Origin: Lachnospiraceae bacterium
GTDB taxonomy: Bacteria > Bacillota > Clostridia > Lachnospirales > Lachnospiraceae
DNA: 29,668 bases
Direction of reading: 5' to 3'
Assembly: GCA_900770345.1 (NCBI GenBank)
Contig: CAAGKF010000058.1
Location: forward strand, 1 to 29,668
Of the stretch, positions 1 through 8,275 are shown piece by piece. The position numbers and the translations under genes are program-made. Below the pieces are notes generated by a model. That model worked only from the letters and a program-made list of their open reading frames with translations. It searched no databases and was not told the origin of the DNA. Each line of letters starts with the position of its first letter. Within the stretch, counting starts at the first letter, position 1.

Positions 1-1
1 C

Positions 2-637
2 TTATCTTCGTCCTCCCCTGTGACCTCCGGCCTTCTTGGCAGCCTGCAGCGCCTTCTTGGCCAGCTCCTCATCTGAAAGAGAAGACACTCTGGTAACAGA
101 CTGCTCCGGCACTGCCTGTTCCGGCTGTTCCTGTTCCGGATACGCCTCCTGACGGCTCTCCTCCTCAGCTGTCCTGACCTCCGGAGTCTCAGAAACCTCC
201 TTATCCTCAGAAGCATCCGCTCCTTCCCCTCTGGTCTGGGCATTCCGCAGCATACGCTCCAGCTGCCCGGTCTTCCGGATCAGCTCTTCCAGCTGTCTCT
301 GGCGGTCCTCCAGATCCTTTAACACAGCTTCCAGCTTCATCTGAGTCCCGACCAGTTCATGCTTCAGGCTGTAAGTCTCCTTTTCCATGGTATTCTTCTG
401 GCTTTCCATCTCTCCGGCCTTCTCCAGGGCCTTAAAATAATCATCCGCCATATTCAGCTCGATCATGGCCATCTGATAGTCGGCGCTCTGCTTGGTAAAA
501 CCGGGCAGCTTCCTCATAGCGGCAATCTTCTCATTGACATATCCGGCTGCCTTCTGCAGATAGCCTTCGTCCTCACTGCCGCCTAACGTAAACACTTTTC
601 CATCTATTAAAACCTGCGTATAATTTTTTAAATTCAT
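2..637 (-). CDS. zapA: cell division protein ZapA
   Basis: ZapA binds FtsZ and promotes protofilament bundling at the division site. The N-terminal part (residues about 1-80) has the family core, with a start of the type NYTQVLIDGKVFTLGG and the helical stretch YLQKAAGYVNEKI. A long coiled coil follows (about residues 70-140), then a low-complexity acidic Glu/Pro/Gln-rich linker and a basic tail, so at 211 residues it is longer than classic ZapA (about 85-110 residues). An upstream Met pair would give 219 residues. I chose the start ending at 637 because AGGAG lies 6 nt before it and the family similarity begins there; the upstream start also has a weak AGGA. It lies downstream of ruvB in the same direction but has its own promoter. 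The stop codon is at the very edge of the window. The family call is good; the function of the extended tail is unknown. Confidence 0.85.
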   Translation of the reverse strand: MNLKNYTQVLIDGKVFTLGGSEDEGYLQKAAGYVNEKIAAMRKLPGFTKQSADYQMAMIELNMADDYFKALEKAGEMESQKNTMEKETYSLKHELVGTQMKLEAVLKDLEDRQRQLEELIRKTGQLERMLRNAQTRGEGADASEDKEVSETPEVRTAEEESRQEAYPEQEQPEQAVPEQSVTRVSSLSDEELAKKALQAAKKAGGHRGGRR

Positions 638-684
638 CTTCTTCTCCTGATCCTGCATCATTCATCTGTTCCTAGTGTATGAAC

Positions 685-713
685 AGTATATCACACCTTT
701 TTTTCAGGCTCAA
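685..713 (-). promoter_or_regulatory. sigma-A promoter of zapA
   Basis: On the minus strand TTGAGC (708-713) and TATACT (685-690) are separated by 17 nt, with a TG one base before the -10 element (extended -10). Transcription would start near 678, leaving a leader of about 40 nt before the chosen zapA start. Confidence 0.65.
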
Positions 714-776
714 CCTGGGATTTCACATTGCAGTTCTGCACAGCAGTTTTGCGCTTTCATTCCGGCCAGCAGCACT

Positions 777-1772
777 TCACCCCTTCTCCAGTCCCAGATG
801 GCGGTATGCCGACTCCGTGGCCATACGTCCCCTGGGCGTGCGGTTGATCAGTCCGTTCATCAAAAGATAGGGTTCATATACATCCTCCAGAGTGCCGGAA
901 TCTTCTCCCAGCGCCGCGGCCAGCGTATCCAATCCCACAGGTCCTCCGGAAAATTTTTCAATGATCATAAGCAGGATATTCCTGTCATTCTGATCCAGAC
1001 CCAGCTTGTCCACATCCATGATATCCAGAGCAAAATCCGTAACCTCTCTGGTAATAACACCGTCATACTTGACCTGGGCAAAATCACGGACACGCTTTAA
1101 CAGTCGGTTGGCCAGACGGGGCGTTCCTCTTGAACGGCGCGCCAGCTCCAGAGCGCCGGACTCCTCGATCTCCACGCCCAGGACTCTGGCCGAATGCAGA
1201 ATGATCTTTCTCAGCTCCTCCGGCGTGTAAAATTCCATCCTCTGCACCACACCGAACCGGTCCCGCAGAGGCGCTGTCAGAAGTCCGGCTCTGGTGGTGG
1301 CTCCCACCAGCGTAAAATGAGGCAGATCCAGACGGATCGACCGGGCGGTGGAATCCTTCCCCAGCATAATGTCAATGGCAAAATCCTCCATGGCCGGATA
1401 CAGCACCTCCTCCACCTGACGGTTCAGCCGGTGGATCTCATCCACAAAAAGCACATCCCCTTCCTGGAGATTATTAAGGATAGCAGCCATCTCTCCCGGT
1501 TTTTCAATGGCCGGACCGCTGGTTATCTTGATACTTGTTCCCATTTCATTGGCAATAATTCCCGCCAGCGTAGTCTTTCCCAGACCGGGCGGTCCGTAAA
1601 ACAAAACATGATCCAGCGGCTCTCCGCGGTTTTTCGCCGCCTCTATATATATTTTGAGGGTGGATTTCAGCTTCTCCTGCCCTACGTAATCACAGAGATG
1701 CTGCGGACGCAGCGTTGTTTCAATACGCGCATCCTCCTCTGTAACCTCTGTTGTTATGATCCTGCGTTCCAT
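777..1772 (-). CDS. ruvB: Holliday junction branch migration ATPase RuvB
   Basis: RuvB is the hexameric AAA+ motor that drives branch migration of Holliday junctions together with RuvA. The 331-residue length is normal. Visible motifs are Walker A GPPGLGKT (60-67), Walker B DEIH (111-114), sensor 1 GATTRAG (157-163) and the arginine-finger segment LRDRFG (169-174). The C-terminal winged helix ends with the conserved TPRGRMAT. A GAGG ribosome site precedes the ATG. It lies 36 nt downstream of ruvA on the same strand, the usual ruvAB operon. Nothing is unusual in the protein. Confidence 0.97.
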   Translation of the reverse strand: MERRIITTEVTEEDARIETTLRPQHLCDYVGQEKLKSTLKIYIEAAKNRGEPLDHVLFYGPPGLGKTTLAGIIANEMGTSIKITSGPAIEKPGEMAAILNNLQEGDVLFVDEIHRLNRQVEEVLYPAMEDFAIDIMLGKDSTARSIRLDLPHFTLVGATTRAGLLTAPLRDRFGVVQRMEFYTPEELRKIILHSARVLGVEIEESGALELARRSRGTPRLANRLLKRVRDFAQVKYDGVITREVTDFALDIMDVDKLGLDQNDRNILLMIIEKFSGGPVGLDTLAAALGEDSGTLEDVYEPYLLMNGLINRTPRGRMATESAYRHLGLEKG

Positions 1773-1808
1773 ACATACCTCAACTGAACCGATTTTTTCA
1801 TTCTGACA

Positions 1809-2441
1809 CTACAGAAAAGTCAGATGCTTCAGAGATGCCCTCAGAACATCCTCCGCCGTCATTCCCTCTCCGATCTCCACCTGCTTTACCGCCCTGGAAG
1901 CCTCCATATTTGTATAGCCCAGCGCCACCAGCGCCTGAACCGCTTCCCTGGCAGCCTCCGCAAGCCCGGCCTGCACTCCGGCGTCTGTCCCGGCCTCTGC
2001 CGGACCTGCCTGACCAATGACGGTACCTGCAAGCTCATCTGCGGATATCTTATCCTTCAGATCCAGTATCAGGCGCTGAGCCGTCTTCGTCCCTATCCCG
2101 GGAGCTCTGGCAATGGCCTTCGCGTCGCCGCTCACAATGGCAAGACGCAGGTCATCCGGCCGCATCACCGAAAGGATACCTAACGCTCCCCTGGGCCCGA
2201 TACCGTTGACGCCGATCAGCTGGCGGAACATTTCCCTGTCCTGTTTGTGAAGAAAGCCGTACAGTGTCATAGCGTCCTCTCTCACCTGAAAATACGTATA
2301 CACTGTCACCTCTGTTCCCAGTCCCGGAAGCTCCTCCAGCAGAGACAGGGGCACACGGATCGCCAGCCCTATATTCCCCGCCTCTACCACGATCATATCA
2401 TTTTCTATAGCCGCAAGGGGCCCTTTTACATAAGAAATCAT
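1809..2441 (-). CDS. ruvA: Holliday junction DNA helicase subunit RuvA
   Basis: RuvA tetramers bind the four-way junction and load RuvB. The protein has an N-terminal OB fold (about 1-62, starting MISYVKGPL). Two helix-hairpin-helix motifs follow, GVNGIGPRGALG (77-88) and APGIGTKTAQRL (113-124). The flexible linker is Ala/Gly-rich (about 135-165), and a C-terminal domain III (about 165-210) contacts RuvB. The 210-residue length is typical. It is the first gene of a ruvA-ruvB unit and has a good promoter and a LexA-like box upstream, which fits SOS control as known for ruvAB in several bacteria. Confidence 0.97.
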   Translation of the reverse strand: MISYVKGPLAAIENDMIVVEAGNIGLAIRVPLSLLEELPGLGTEVTVYTYFQVREDAMTLYGFLHKQDREMFRQLIGVNGIGPRGALGILSVMRPDDLRLAIVSGDAKAIARAPGIGTKTAQRLILDLKDKISADELAGTVIGQAGPAEAGTDAGVQAGLAEAAREAVQALVALGYTNMEASRAVKQVEIGEGMTAEDVLRASLKHLTFL

Positions 2442-2526
2442 CTGTTTTCCTGTTCCCTCTTCTTCTGCAGCAGCTCAGACGGATTCTCCTGCCATCTGAA
2501 CTGCCGCCTTCATTTCTCTGCCATTC

Positions 2527-2555
2527 ATCATAACATACAGGGCAGGTCAATGCAA
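2527..2555 (-). promoter_or_regulatory. sigma-A promoter of ruvAB
   Basis: Minus-strand TTGCAT (2550-2555) and TATGAT (2527-2532) are 17 nt apart, with TGT giving an extended -10. The start would be near 2520, about 80 nt before ruvA. Confidence 0.6.
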
Positions 2556-2560
2556 GCGAT

Positions 2561-2574
2561 CGAACAAATATTCT
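2561..2574. promoter_or_regulatory. LexA (SOS) box candidate
   Basis: CGAACAAATATTCT matches 11 of 14 bases of the Gram-positive LexA box CGAACATATGTTCG and keeps the two half sites apart from one G-to-A change. It sits 6 nt upstream of the -35 element of the ruvAB promoter. Confidence 0.5.
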
Positions 2575-2659
2575 GTTTTTCACTTGCAGAAGGGGAAATT
2601 GTAGGGTAAACTGTATATATTACCTGCCGTCATCCGGGACGGCTGAACGGAGATTTTCA

Positions 2660-3766
2660 ATGATAACGATCAAACACCCCTTAGACTTTCCTCAAACCTA
2701 TCCTCTGGAACGGATCGGCCCCTTAAAGGAGCTGCTTTTTTTTGATATAGAGACCACAGGCTTTTCCGGTGACACCTCCCGGCTGTATCTGATCGGCTGC
2801 GCCTATCACGACGGCTTTGGCTGGAAGCTGATCCAGTGGTTTGCAGACACACGCCAGTCGGAAGCAGAGCTTTTGGAGGCCTTTTTCACCTTCTTAAAAC
2901 GCTTCCGGATCCTGATCCATTTTAACGGGGACGGCTTTGACATTCCCTACCTGTTAAAATGCTGCCGACGTCTGAAGCTGGATTACAGCTTCGACGGCAT
3001 CACAAGCATCGATATCTACAAAAAAATAAAGCCCTACCGCAGGCTTCTGGGACTGGAGAATATGAAGCAGAAATCCATCGAACAATTCCTCGGGGTAAGC
3101 CGGGAGGACAAATACTCCGGCGGACAGCTGATCGAGGTTTACCGCGATTATCTGACGACTCATGAAAAATACCTCTATGACCTGCTGATCCTCCACAACG
3201 AGGATGACCTGAAGGGCATGCCTTCCATCCTGCCGATCTTAAATTATGCAGATATGCTGGAAGCCCCCATGGAGCTTACTGACTGCCGCCTTCTCTCCCG
3301 CGAAAGCAGCTGCGGCTCCATTCCTTTTTTAACTATGGACTGGAAAAGCCCCTTTTCCATCCCTGTACCCCTGGAACACAGCTGTGCCCCGGTGAGTCTG
3401 GAGCTTCACGAAGATCATATGACCTGCAGCCTGGACCTTTATCAGGGAGAGCTGAAATATTTTTATCCGGACTACAAGGACTACTACTATCTTCCCTTTG
3501 AGGATACAGCTGTTCACAAAAGTGTGGGCGAGTACGTTGACCGATCCGCCCGCAAAAAAGCTACGGCCCGCACCTGCTATACCCGCAGAGATGGGCTGTT
3601 TCTGCCCCGCTTTTCCATGAACTGGGAGCCGGCCCTGCGAAAGGATTATAAGGACAGCTTTTCCTATGTTCCTTATGATCCCGCTCTCTTAGCCCGCCCG
3701 GACTTCTGCGGGGACTACGCAAGACAGATCCTGGACTATCTGCGTGAAAAACCGAAGGATCTCTGA
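2660..3766 (+). CDS. RNase H-fold 3'-5' exonuclease-like protein (YprB family)
   Basis: The N-terminal half is a DEDD-type exonuclease domain. It shows the ExoI motif FDIETTG (D29, E31), the ExoII region HFNGDGFDIPYL (D91 or D94) and an ExoIII-like HNEDDL (H179, D182 or D183), so the metal-binding acids appear intact. The spacing and the KKIKPYRRLLGLENMKQKSIEQFLG segment are typical of the YprB/ribonuclease H-like family of Firmicutes. The C-terminal half (about 200-368) is less conserved and may bind nucleic acid. GGAG lies 8 nt before the ATG, just after a 6-bp hairpin (2626-2643). It is transcribed divergently from ruvAB. The real substrate is unknown; the fold is well supported. Confidence 0.8.
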   Translation: MITIKHPLDFPQTYPLERIGPLKELLFFDIETTGFSGDTSRLYLIGCAYHDGFGWKLIQWFADTRQSEAELLEAFFTFLKRFRILIHFNGDGFDIPYLLKCCRRLKLDYSFDGITSIDIYKKIKPYRRLLGLENMKQKSIEQFLGVSREDKYSGGQLIEVYRDYLTTHEKYLYDLLILHNEDDLKGMPSILPILNYADMLEAPMELTDCRLLSRESSCGSIPFLTMDWKSPFSIPVPLEHSCAPVSLELHEDHMTCSLDLYQGELKYFYPDYKDYYYLPFEDTAVHKSVGEYVDRSARKKATARTCYTRRDGLFLPRFSMNWEPALRKDYKDSFSYVPYDPALLARPDFCGDYARQILDYLREKPKDL

Positions 3767-3838
3767 ATACCGCGCCGCCGGACGCGCGCGGGAAACGGCC
3801 CAGCCGAAGCTGCGCCGCTTTGTTCCGAAATATTAAAT

Positions 3839-4723
3839 TTACTTTCTCGGGAGAGCCGCCCGGTAAGCCTCTCTCACTCTGTCATCTGAGTAAGCCGCAT
3901 ACATTTGTGTCGTGGAAGAATCGGAGTGCCCCAGCATAGCCTGCACTGCACGAATATCCGCACCGCCTCTGATCAGATGAGCCGCAAAGGAATGACGCAG
4001 CGTATGAGGGGTGATATCCGCCTGGATACCGGCCTTCTCTCCGTAATATTTTACGATTTTCCAGAAGCCCTGGCGGCTCATTGCCCTGCCGTTGCAGTTA
4101 GTAAAAAGCCGGTCCGAATCTCCGCCTTTTAAAAGCTCCGTTCTCGCCCGCTCCAGATAAACGGTGAGAGCCTGCTTTGCCACCTTTCCAAAAGGTACCA
4201 TGCGCTCCTTGTGCTCATCCCTGCAGGTAATGTAGCCCACCTGCATATTCAGATCCGTCAGCTGAAGCCCGATCAGCTCTGATACTCTGATGCCGGTGGC
4301 ATAGAGAAGCTCCAGCATAGCTTTATCGCGAATCTCCTTCGGCGTGGAGCTTCCCGGCTGTCCCAGAAGAGCATTCACTTCATCCACACTGAGGATCACC
4401 GGCGCCTTTTTCTCTATCTTCGGCGCCCGCAGAAGCTCAGCCGGATCCCTGGCGATCTTTCCCTCTCTGTACATAAAATGGAAAAAAGCCTTGATGGAAG
4501 CCAGCTCTCTGGATATCGTGGTGGTGGCCTTTCCTTCCTTTTCCAGATATAAGATATAGGAATTGAGGCTGGTCCTCGTCACCTTTTCCACATCCTCTAT
4601 TCCCTTGTCCTTCAGAAATGCCGCCAGCTGCATCAGATCCCTCTGATAGGAAATTTCCGTATTTTTCGATGTTTTTTTCACATCCCGAAGGTAGCTTATA
4701 AAGCTCTTTATCTCCGCTGTCAT
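3839..4723 (-). CDS. xerD: site-specific tyrosine recombinase XerD
   Basis: This 294-residue tyrosine recombinase has a SAM-like N-terminal core-binding domain (about 1-90) and a catalytic domain (about 105-294). All catalytic residues are visible: R146 in ATGIRVSEL, K172, H240 and R243 in HTLRHSFA, H266 in LGHSDSSTT, and nucleophile Y275 in TQMYAAY. XerD with a partner resolves chromosome dimers at dif. A GTG start 7 codons upstream is open but has a poor ribosome site; the ATG ending at 4723 fits family length better. Its place downstream of spoIIM and nudF matches the Bacillus order (nudF, spoIIM, xerD), so it is more likely the housekeeping recombinase than an integrase of a mobile element. 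Confidence 0.9.
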   Translation of the reverse strand: MTAEIKSFISYLRDVKKTSKNTEISYQRDLMQLAAFLKDKGIEDVEKVTRTSLNSYILYLEKEGKATTTISRELASIKAFFHFMYREGKIARDPAELLRAPKIEKKAPVILSVDEVNALLGQPGSSTPKEIRDKAMLELLYATGIRVSELIGLQLTDLNMQVGYITCRDEHKERMVPFGKVAKQALTVYLERARTELLKGGDSDRLFTNCNGRAMSRQGFWKIVKYYGEKAGIQADITPHTLRHSFAAHLIRGGADIRAVQAMLGHSDSSTTQMYAAYSDDRVREAYRAALPRK

Positions 4724-4785
4724 AGCCCCATATTCCCCTAACACGTATTCGCCAAAAATCGCCGAAGACCGGCGTGATAGCTTTC

Positions 4786-4814
4786 ATTATAGCGACATTT
4801 TAAGGGAAAATCAA
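4786..4814 (-). promoter_or_regulatory. sigma-A promoter of xerD
   Basis: Minus-strand TTGATT (4809-4814), a 17-nt spacer and a perfect TATAAT (4786-4791). The leader contains a small hairpin, CGCCG (4770-4774) with CGGCG (4760-4764), followed by a T-rich stretch (4754-4758) that resembles a weak attenuator. Confidence 0.65.
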
Positions 4815-4841
4815 ACACATTTTTCCCACTTTCGGCGAATT

Positions 4842-5381
4842 TTAAAAGAACCGGTACATCAGACTGCCCACATAAACCTCCAAAGCTGCCCCCGCCCCCG
4901 TTATAGCCAGAAGAACAGTACCTGAAAGGAGGCGCACACGCTTCTGCCTCTGACCTGCCCAGCCTGCCAGCACATACCACACAAAGACATATACCGCGCC
5001 GTGAGGCAGGATGCAGCCAAGAAAATACAGGATCCCCAACAGTCCCTTCTCCATGGTAAGGACAGACAGCACTACAGACAGGGATATCCCCCAGCCGAAG
5101 ACAAGAGCCCCGAAAAGAGCCTGGCTGCAGACTGTAAGGCCGGCCATCCAGCCAAGCCCCGTTTCCAGAAGTCTCTGCCCCACAACCCTTCGTCCCCTTC
5201 CCGGCCCCATATTTCCAGCCGCCCCCAGGATCAGCTCCTGAAGCAGCCTGTCCCCGAAAAACAAAGCTGCTGCCGTTCCTCCCAGTACTCCCAGGATGAA
5301 ACACAGCAGCAGCCTGTCTCCGTATGTAAATTGTGACGGCCGAAGCCTTAAGTTTTCAGGCCAGATCAAATCCGCCTCCAC
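4842..5381 (-). CDS. spoIIM: stage II sporulation protein M-like membrane protein
   Basis: This 179-residue integral membrane protein has about five hydrophobic segments. It also has the family signature ILPHGAVYVFVWYVLAGWA (about 123-141), corresponding to the LPHG...E/P segment of SpoIIM. SpoIIM works with SpoIID and SpoIIP in peptidoglycan remodelling during forespore engulfment. Gene order supports the call: nudF upstream and xerD downstream, as in Bacillus. The coordinates use a GTG start with only a weak AGGG 4 nt before it. A TTG codon at 5367-5369 has GGAGG 5 nt upstream and may be the true start, giving 175 residues. Similarity is moderate, so a generic SpoIIM-family membrane protein cannot be excluded. 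Confidence 0.7.
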   Translation of the reverse strand: MEADLIWPENLRLRPSQFTYGDRLLLCFILGVLGGTAAALFFGDRLLQELILGAAGNMGPGRGRRVVGQRLLETGLGWMAGLTVCSQALFGALVFGWGISLSVVLSVLTMEKGLLGILYFLGCILPHGAVYVFVWYVLAGWAGQRQKRVRLLSGTVLLAITGAGAALEVYVGSLMYRFF

Positions 5382-5465
5382 ATCCCTGCTGTTAAAACTA
5401 TCTTATGCAGGAGACATACCCGTTATGACGGTCCGTTCCTGGCGGTTCTGTTCCCGCCGGTCCGA

Positions 5466-6044
5466 TTATGCCATATCGTCCTTTTTGTCCACCGAACGGT
5501 ACTTTCTGGCATAGGTCATGATCGCAGCAATGGTTTTTCCGTCTGTGATCTTTCCCGTATAGATCAGCTCCTCAAGATCCTTCAGCTCCCATGGCTCCAC
5601 ATCGATGACCTCATCCTCATCCAGATGCTGATGAGAAGGAATCAGGTGATGAGCCACAAAAATATCAATAGCCTCATCACAGAATGCCACGGTAGTAGTA
5701 AGACTCATAAGATACTCCAGATGCTCCGTTTTAAAGCCGGTCTCCTCCTCCAGTTCTCTGTAGGCGCACTCAATCTTGGGCTCCTTCGGATCATCCAGCT
5801 TGCCTGCCGGAATTTCCAGGGTAAAACGGTTCAGCGCGTTGCGGTACTGACGTACCATCAGTATCCTGCCGTCATCTGCTACCGGCAGAACAGCCGCGGC
5901 GCCGTCATGATGGATAAAATCCCACTTTGCCTCATGGCCGTTGGCCAGCACCGTATCCTCATAAATCTTCAGAATGTTGCCCTGGTACTTTAACTGTCTG
6001 TCCAGGCGTACCACCGGCATTCCCTCATTTTCAACCTTTCCCAT
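5466..6044 (-). CDS. nudF: ADP-ribose pyrophosphatase (Nudix hydrolase)
   Basis: The protein resembles NudF, which hydrolyses ADP-ribose to AMP and ribose 5-phosphate. The Nudix box runs from G81 to F104, with E88 and the REL..E..GF core R96-E97-L98-E99-E100-E101-T102-G103. The spacing between the first Gly and Glu is six residues instead of the consensus five, a one-residue insertion. The preceding VRQYRNALNRFTLEIPAG is typical of ADP-ribose pyrophosphatases. The length of 192 residues is normal. AGAAGG lies 8 nt before the ATG. It sits between proC (26 nt) and spoIIM in a minus-strand run that probably shares transcripts. Confidence 0.88.
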   Translation of the reverse strand: MGKVENEGMPVVRLDRQLKYQGNILKIYEDTVLANGHEAKWDFIHHDGAAAVLPVADDGRILMVRQYRNALNRFTLEIPAGKLDDPKEPKIECAYRELEEETGFKTEHLEYLMSLTTTVAFCDEAIDIFVAHHLIPSHQHLDEDEVIDVEPWELKDLEELIYTGKITDGKTIAAIMTYARKYRSVDKKDDMA

Positions 6045-6070
6045 ACCAAAAACCTTCTCTCTTTATTTTC

Positions 6071-6868
6071 TTATTTCAATCTGCTGCTTTTCTCATAGCA
6101 GGCGTCCGCCGCTTTGATAACAGAATTGCGCATCCCCCACTGCTCCAGCGCGGACACCGCCTCAATGGTGGTTCCGCCCGGAGAGCAGACCTCATCCTTC
6201 AGCTGACCCGGATGCTTTCCCGTTTCCAGCACCATCTTCGCTGCTCCCAGCACTGCTTGAGCTGCCATCTCGTAAGAGGTTTTCCGGGGCAGGCCGTACT
6301 TGACGCCGCCGTCAGCCAGCGCCTCAATAAACATATAAACCATAGCCGGAGAACAGCCGCTGACACAGCCCACGGCATCCATCTGCCGCTCCTCCACCAC
6401 AGCCACACGGCCGCAGCAGGCAAAGATCTGCTTCAGCCTCTCTGTTTCCCCGACGCTGTAAGCGGATGCCTCAAAGGCCAGTCCGGTCATCCCCTCGCCC
6501 AGAAGAGCCGGCGTGTTGGGCATCGCCCGCACAACGCGGACCTGCCCGCCCAGACGTTCACAGATGTTGGCAATGGTGATTCCCGGAGCCAGGGAGATCA
6601 CGATCTGCCCCGGTCTCAGCGCCTCCCGTATATCCGCGAACACCGCGTCAAAATATTGGGGTTTTACGGCCAGGATCAGATAGTTTGATGCTTCCGCACA
6701 GGCCCGGTTGGAGGCCGCATGAGGTACGCCGGTCTCTGCCGTTACCTTCTCCATCTTTTCCTCATGAGCTGCCGTAAACAGCAGCTCACCGGGATCGTAT
6801 ACCTTCAAAAGCCCCTTCAGAATCGCGGAGCCCATATTTCCCATTCCGATAAAACCAATCTCAACCAT
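6071..6868 (-). CDS. proC: pyrroline-5-carboxylate reductase
   Basis: ProC catalyses the NAD(P)H-dependent last step of proline synthesis, pyrroline-5-carboxylate to L-proline. The N-terminal Rossmann motif GFIGMGNMG (residues 5-13), the VKPQ and MPNTPA segments and the C-terminal signature SPGGTTIEAVSALEQ are all present. The length of about 265 residues is typical. Two adjacent ATG codons follow GGAGG (spacing 5 and 8); I took the second because similarity begins with it, and the choice changes only one residue. It begins 19 nt after the stop of the lysA-like gene, so the two are probably co-transcribed. Confidence 0.95.
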   Translation of the reverse strand: MVEIGFIGMGNMGSAILKGLLKVYDPGELLFTAAHEEKMEKVTAETGVPHAASNRACAEASNYLILAVKPQYFDAVFADIREALRPGQIVISLAPGITIANICERLGGQVRVVRAMPNTPALLGEGMTGLAFEASAYSVGETERLKQIFACCGRVAVVEERQMDAVGCVSGCSPAMVYMFIEALADGGVKYGLPRKTSYEMAAQAVLGAAKMVLETGKHPGQLKDEVCSPGGTTIEAVSALEQWGMRNSVIKAADACYEKSSRLK

Positions 6869-6887
6869 CATCCGGCCCTCCCGTATG

Positions 6888-8156
6888 TCAGTCAATATTT
6901 TTCAGTATGTCACAAAAATCAAAGGTGGCAAAATAATCGGCCGGAGTCTCGGCGCGGCGGATCATCTCCGCGGAACCGTCCTCCTTCAGCAGCAGCTCTG
7001 CCGATTTCAGCTTTCCGTTATAATTGTAGCCCATGGCAAAGCCGTGAGCACCGGCATCATGAATCACCAGGAAATCCCCCATATCGATCTTTGGCAGCAT
7101 GCGGTCAATGGCAAATTTATCATTATTCTCACAGAGAGAGCCTGTCACATCGTACTTGTGATCGCAGGGTGCATTTTCCTTACCCATAACAGTGATATGA
7201 TGGTAAGCGCCGTACATGGCAGGACGCATCAGATTTACCGCGCAGGCATCCACACCGATATATTCCTTGTAGGTATGTTTCTCATGAATAGCCTTTGTCA
7301 CAAGGGCGCCGTAAGGTCCCAGCATGAAACGACCCAGCTCAGTGCAGAGTGACACATCTCCCATGCCTGCGGGGACCAGAACCTCCTCGTATACTCTGCG
7401 AACACCCTCTCCGATCACGGCGATATCATTGGGCTCCTGATCAGGACGATAAGGAATACCGATGCCGCCGGACAGATTGATAAAGGAAATGTGAGCGCCT
7501 GTTTCCTCCTTCAGCTTTACAGCCAGTTCAAAAAGAACCTTGGCCAGAAGCGGATAATATTCATTTGTCACGGTATTGCTGGCCAGAAAGGCATGGATCC
7601 CAAAATGCTTTGCGCCTTTCGCCTTTAAGATCTTAAAAGCCTCCGTGATCTGCTCTGTAGTCATACCGTACTTGGCATCTCCGGGATTGTCCATGATATC
7701 ATTGCTGATCCTGAACAGGCCGCCGGGATTGTAGCGGCAGCTGATAGTCTCCGGAATATATCCCAGGGTATCCTCCAGACACTGAATATGAGTAAAATCA
7801 TCCAGATTGATAATAGCGCCCAGTTTTTCCGCGTAGGCAAATTCCTGAGGCGGCGTGTCATTGGAAGAAAACATGATATCATGGCCGGAGAATCCGCAGG
7901 CCTTTGACATCATCAGCTCCGTCATGGAGGAGCAGTCGGTTCCGCAGCCCATCTCCTGCAGAAGCTTCAGAATAAAGGGATTGGGGGTGGCCTTTACCGC
8001 AAAATATTCCTTATAGCCCTTATTCCAGGAAAATGCCTCCTTCAGCTTTCTGGCATTCTCCCTTATTCCCTTCTCGTCGTACAGATAAAAGGGGGTGGGG
8101 TACGTTTTCTCAATTTCTTTCAGCTGTTCCAGTGTTACAAATGGTTTCTTTTCCAT
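6888..8156 (-). CDS. lysA: diaminopimelate decarboxylase-like PLP enzyme (fold III)
   Basis: This is an alanine racemase/ornithine decarboxylase-fold enzyme of 422 residues. The PLP lysine is K55 in YFAVKATPNP, the phosphate loop is LSGGIGIP (229-235) and ELGRF lies at 273-277. The closest named function is meso-diaminopimelate decarboxylation to lysine, the last step of lysine synthesis. Two motifs deviate from classic LysA: the HIGSQ-type segment is replaced by GIHAFLASNTV (187-197), and the CESGD-type loop reads CENND (342-346). Substrate is therefore less certain than the fold. The start was chosen at the ATG with AGGAG about 8 nt upstream; a longer open frame runs through the leader but lacks support. 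No lysine riboswitch is visible in the roughly 90-nt leader. Confidence 0.75.
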   Translation of the reverse strand: MEKKPFVTLEQLKEIEKTYPTPFYLYDEKGIRENARKLKEAFSWNKGYKEYFAVKATPNPFILKLLQEMGCGTDCSSMTELMMSKACGFSGHDIMFSSNDTPPQEFAYAEKLGAIINLDDFTHIQCLEDTLGYIPETISCRYNPGGLFRISNDIMDNPGDAKYGMTTEQITEAFKILKAKGAKHFGIHAFLASNTVTNEYYPLLAKVLFELAVKLKEETGAHISFINLSGGIGIPYRPDQEPNDIAVIGEGVRRVYEEVLVPAGMGDVSLCTELGRFMLGPYGALVTKAIHEKHTYKEYIGVDACAVNLMRPAMYGAYHHITVMGKENAPCDHKYDVTGSLCENNDKFAIDRMLPKIDMGDFLVIHDAGAHGFAMGYNYNGKLKSAELLLKEDGSAEMIRRAETPADYFATFDFCDILKNID

Positions 8157-8215
8157 CTTTCTTTCTCCTTTTTTCGGGGGATTTTCTCTAGGCTTTTCTG
8201 AAGAATTTCCAGGAC

Positions 8216-8275
8216 AGAAAAAGCCTGCGGGGGAGTACCATATCCTTGCGCATAATTGTACTCCCACACAGACTT
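8216..8275 (-). terminator. probable terminator after pyk
   Basis: On the minus strand an 8-bp stem (GGGAGTAC at 8231-8238 with GTACTCCC at 8258-8265) with imperfect lower pairing is followed by a T-run (8218-8222). It overlaps the proposed lysA promoter, so it could also be a control hairpin. Confidence 0.45.

Noticed and set aside
2398..2583. 61-codon minus-strand frame overlapping the ruvA start and promoter
   Set aside because: It covers the promoter elements and has no ribosome site or recognisable product.
3767..3838. GC-rich inverted repeat (CCGCGC 3770-3775 with GCGCGG 3786-3791) between convergent genes
   Set aside because: No T-run on either side, so a terminator call is not supported.
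3839..4723. Phage or genomic-island integrase
   Set aside because: The neighbours and the XerD-type motifs match the housekeeping recombinase, and no att repeats or phage genes are present.
8157..8267. 37-residue N-terminal extension of the lysA-like protein
   Set aside because: It runs through the promoter and hairpin region; the ATG at 8154-8156 has a good AGGAG.
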